From AP-15 sp963814805 (GTDB lineage: Bacteria > Pseudomonadota > Alphaproteobacteria > ATCC43930 > CGMCC-115725): DNA of 64,000 nucleotides. This document shows, piece after piece, positions 62,137 through 64,000 of the stretch. The first letter of the stretch is position 1, and each line of letters starts with the position of its first letter. The notes below the pieces were generated by a model. The model ran no database searches and was not told where the DNA came from. It was given only the letters and a program-made list of their open reading frames with translations. The translations under genes were made by a program, and so were the position numbers. The stretch is taken from positions 1 to 64,000 of the forward strand of contig CAWFER010000025.1 of assembly GCA_963814805.1 (NCBI GenBank). The letters are read 5' to 3'.

Positions 62137-62580
62137 TCACGGTTCCGGCAGAAATGTGCCTGACAGGATTTCGTCAAGGGAAAAAGGGCAGGTCGGGGAG
62201 AACGCATCGTCGGCAAGGCCGGTCTCGCCGATCGCGTGCGGTCGGGCGATCTTGTAGGCCTGCACCACCATGCCGGCGACCAACGGCCGCAGGCTCGGCG
62301 ACTCGGCGAAGACCTGCTCGATCTGGAGCCGCTGCTCCTCGATCGTCGCCGACCAGCTCCGCGAACGCGCCCCCGGTTGCTGGCGCCATTTCAGCAGATG
62401 CATGATCAGAACCGCGAGCCGGCTTTGCAGCTCGCGCCGGTCGCTGCGGCCCATGCTTTCGATCTCCTCGGCGAGGTTGGCGGCATCGATCGCGGACAGC
62501 TCGCCGACCCGCAGCAGGCGCGCTTGCTCGATCGTCCAGGCGTAGAAGTCGTCCTCGTACTGAACCGCGTTTTGGGCCAT
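62137..62580 (-). CDS. DUF29 family protein
   Basis: A 147-residue helical DUF29 protein. It opens QYEDDFYAWTIEQARLLRVG. The family core is NLAEEIESMGRSDRRELQSR, then LIMHLLKWRQQP. Function is unknown; DUF29 genes are often multicopy in cyanobacteria and alphaproteobacteria and have been suggested to be mobile. It stands alone between convergent and divergent neighbours. Confidence 0.9.
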   Translation of the reverse strand: MAQNAVQYEDDFYAWTIEQARLLRVGELSAIDAANLAEEIESMGRSDRRELQSRLAVLIMHLLKWRQQPGARSRSWSATIEEQRLQIEQVFAESPSLRPLVAGMVVQAYKIARPHAIGETGLADDAFSPTCPFSLDEILSGTFLPEP

Positions 62581-62741
62581 CGCCCGCCTCCACTCTCGGC
62601 CTGGCTATCCTAGCACATCGGCCGGGCGCGGGACGCCGCGCCTTGGCCGTCGGGAGCTTCGCGCTGAGCGCTTGAGCGCTCGCGCGAAACTGTAGCAGTG
62701 TGGGGCATTCTCGCGTTCACCTAGCGCAATCAGGAGGGGTC

Positions 62742-63626
62742 ATGAAGATCGGTTTTGTCGGACTCGGGATCATGGGCCATCCGATGGCTCTGAACTTGAA
62801 AAAGGGCGGGCACGATCTGTTCGTCTATGGCAAGCGCCGGCTGCCGGCCGATGTGCGCGCGGCGGGGGCGACGGTCTGCGACAGCTTGAAAGAGATCGCC
62901 GAGCGGGCCGAAATCGTGATCCTGATGGTGCCCGACACTCCCGACGTGAAAAGCGTGTTGTTTGATTCGGGCGGGGTCGCCGAGGGGCTGTCGCCGGGCA
63001 AGACCGTTGTCGATATGAGCTCGATCTCGCCGATCGAGACCAAGGAATTCGCCGCCGAGATCGCCAAGAAGGGCTGCGGCTACGTCGACGCCCCGGTCTC
63101 GGGGGGCGAGGTCGGCGCCAAGGCGGCGTCACTGACGATCATGGTCGGCGGCTCGGAGCAGGAATTCGCCAAGGTCAAGCCGCTGTTCGAGCTGATGGGC
63201 AAGAACATCACTTTGGTCGGCGAGGTCGGCGCGGGCCAGACGACCAAGGTCGCCAACCAGATCATTGTCGCGCTGACGATCGAGGCGGTCGGCGAGGCGC
63301 TGCTGTTCGCCGCCAAGGCCGGCGCCGATCCGGCCAAGGTCCGGCAGGCGCTGATGGGCGGGTTCGCCTCGTCGCGGATCCTCGAAATCCACGGCGAGCG
63401 CATGATCAAGCGCAACTTCGATCCGGGCTTCCGCATCGAACTGCACCAGAAGGATCTGAATCTGGCATTGCAAGGGGCGCGCGCGCTCAGCCTCTCCCTG
63501 CCGAATACCGCAACCACCCAGGAGTTGTTCAACGCCGCCGCGGCCCTCGGCGGCAAGGGCTGGGACCATTCCGGCCTGGTCCGGGTCCTCGAACACCTTG
63601 CCGGCTGCCAGGTCGCAAAAGGCTAG
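62742..63626 (+). CDS. 2-hydroxy-3-oxopropionate reductase-like beta-hydroxyacid dehydrogenase
   Basis: NAD(P)-dependent beta-hydroxyacid dehydrogenase of 294 residues. It has the nucleotide motif GFVGLGIMGHPMALNL, the substrate motif DAPVSGGEVGAKAASLTIM, and the catalytic Lys in GAGQTTKVANQIIVALT. KDLNLALQGARALSLSLP near the end is typical. It resembles GarR (tartronate semialdehyde reductase), though 3-hydroxyisobutyrate dehydrogenase is close. ATG 62742 has AGGAGGGG upstream. No glyoxylate carboligase is near. Confidence 0.87.
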   Translation: MKIGFVGLGIMGHPMALNLKKGGHDLFVYGKRRLPADVRAAGATVCDSLKEIAERAEIVILMVPDTPDVKSVLFDSGGVAEGLSPGKTVVDMSSISPIETKEFAAEIAKKGCGYVDAPVSGGEVGAKAASLTIMVGGSEQEFAKVKPLFELMGKNITLVGEVGAGQTTKVANQIIVALTIEAVGEALLFAAKAGADPAKVRQALMGGFASSRILEIHGERMIKRNFDPGFRIELHQKDLNLALQGARALSLSLPNTATTQELFNAAAALGGKGWDHSGLVRVLEHLAGCQVAKG

Positions 63627-63642
63627 CCGCAGGTCGCTGGGC

Positions 63643-64000
63643 TCAGGCGGCTTCGTCGAGGGTCGAGCCGGCATCGAGGGTGGTCGCCCGGCGCAGGTCG
63701 CGCGGGTGGCCGTCGTCGTGCGGCCGGCCGCGATGCATCGTCGAGCGGTTGTCCCAGATCACCAAATCGCCCTTCCGCCATTGGTGGCTATAGACGAATT
63801 GCGGCCGGGTGGCGAAGAGATTGAGGTCGTAGAGCAGGATGCGGCCGTCGGCCACCGGCCAGCCGACGATGTGCGAGGCGTGGGCCGAGAGATAGACGGT
63901 CTTGCGCCCCGACCCCGGATGGCGGCGCACCAGCCGCTGCCGCGAGGGCGGATATTTCTCGCGTTCGCCGGGCGCGAATTCGGTAAAGCCGATCTGGCCG
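63643..64000 (-). CDS. TauD/TfdA-family dioxygenase, C-terminal part
   Basis: Partial gene running off the window end. The C-terminal half of a Fe(II)/2-oxoglutarate dioxygenase is visible: RLVRRHPGSGRKTVYLS, HASHIVGWPVADG, HQWRKGDLVIWDNRSTMHRG with the distal iron His, and the Arg that binds 2-oxoglutarate in RDLRRATTLDA. The frame is open through 64000, so the internal Met or Val near 63930 is not the start. Substrates range from taurine to aromatic acids and are not decided here. It converges on the garR-like gene with 16 bases between the stops. Confidence 0.87.
   Translation of the reverse strand, partial: GQIGFTEFAPGEREKYPPSRQRLVRRHPGSGRKTVYLSAHASHIVGWPVADGRILLYDLNLFATRPQFVYSHQWRKGDLVIWDNRSTMHRGRPHDDGHPRDLRRATTLDAGSTLDEAA

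Noticed and set aside
1..64000. CRISPR array or clear prophage
   Set aside because: No regularly spaced direct repeats and no structural, lysis or integrase genes were seen; the DUF5131 and ParB-like genes stand alone.

Overview
The window is GC-rich, gene-dense chromosomal DNA, most likely from an alphaproteobacterium of the Rhodospirillales type. This is an inference from gene content: a serC-serA-hisZ-purA run, a cysE-Rrf2-desulfurase-ferredoxin Fe-S cluster, an MlaA lipoprotein, a DUF6489 protein, an intracellular PHB depolymerase and CaiB-type CoA transferases. No rRNA gene is present; the single tRNA is a CAT-anticodon tRNA-Met.

Layout. 1-10 kb: NudC, an EmrAB efflux pair divergent from a TetR gene across a palindromic operator, a tandem DUF427 protein, a MarR gene, and a three-subunit molybdenum hydroxylase (FAD, 2Fe-2S, Moco subunits). 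10-17 kb is an accessory zone: an antitoxin remnant, an AT-richer ParB-fold-like orphan with a strong inverted repeat upstream, a complete IS1595-family element with an exact 8-bp target duplication, a 2-hydroxyacyl-CoA lyase and an ISAs1-family transposase. 17-20.5 kb: a PP-loop ATPase-like protein followed by a large SARP/BTAD-TPR regulator. 20.5-27.8 kb: a catabolic-looking group (ThDP lyase, SDR, LLM oxidoreductase, two VOC proteins, carboxylesterase, NIPSNAP). 28-38 kb: a DUF5131 orphan, an EthD-like protein, an OmpA-like protein, an MBL hydrolase, DUF6489-GNAT-phosphatase, MeaB with a response regulator, and an Atm1-type ABC transporter coupled to an MFS transporter. 39-45 kb: HbpS/GlcG-like protein, then serC, serA, hisZ, purA. 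46-53.5 kb: cysE, Rrf2 regulator, two cysteine desulfurases, an IscA-type carrier, a miniature HscA-like protein, ferredoxin, TenA, a response regulator, mnmA, tRNA-Met. 53.5-64 kb: MlaA, a thioesterase, a CoA transferase, GST, PHB depolymerase, a dehalogenase-type hydrolase, DUF29, a GarR-type reductase and the C-terminal part of a TauD-type dioxygenase.

The Fe-S cluster is the most coherent system. CysE makes the cysteine precursor, two desulfurases release sulfur, an A-type carrier and ferredoxin follow, and MnmA downstream is a sulfur consumer. The scaffold IscU and the co-chaperone HscB are absent from the cluster. In place of HscA there is a 157-residue protein that keeps only HscA-like N-terminal and nucleotide-domain segments.

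About ten genes are broken by one-base indels, nearly all repaired by removing one base. They include probable housekeeping genes (iscS, mnmA, an Atm1-type transporter). This pattern looks more like insertion-biased sequencing error than decay, so those entries are marked as frameshifted and their extents are inferred across the breaks.
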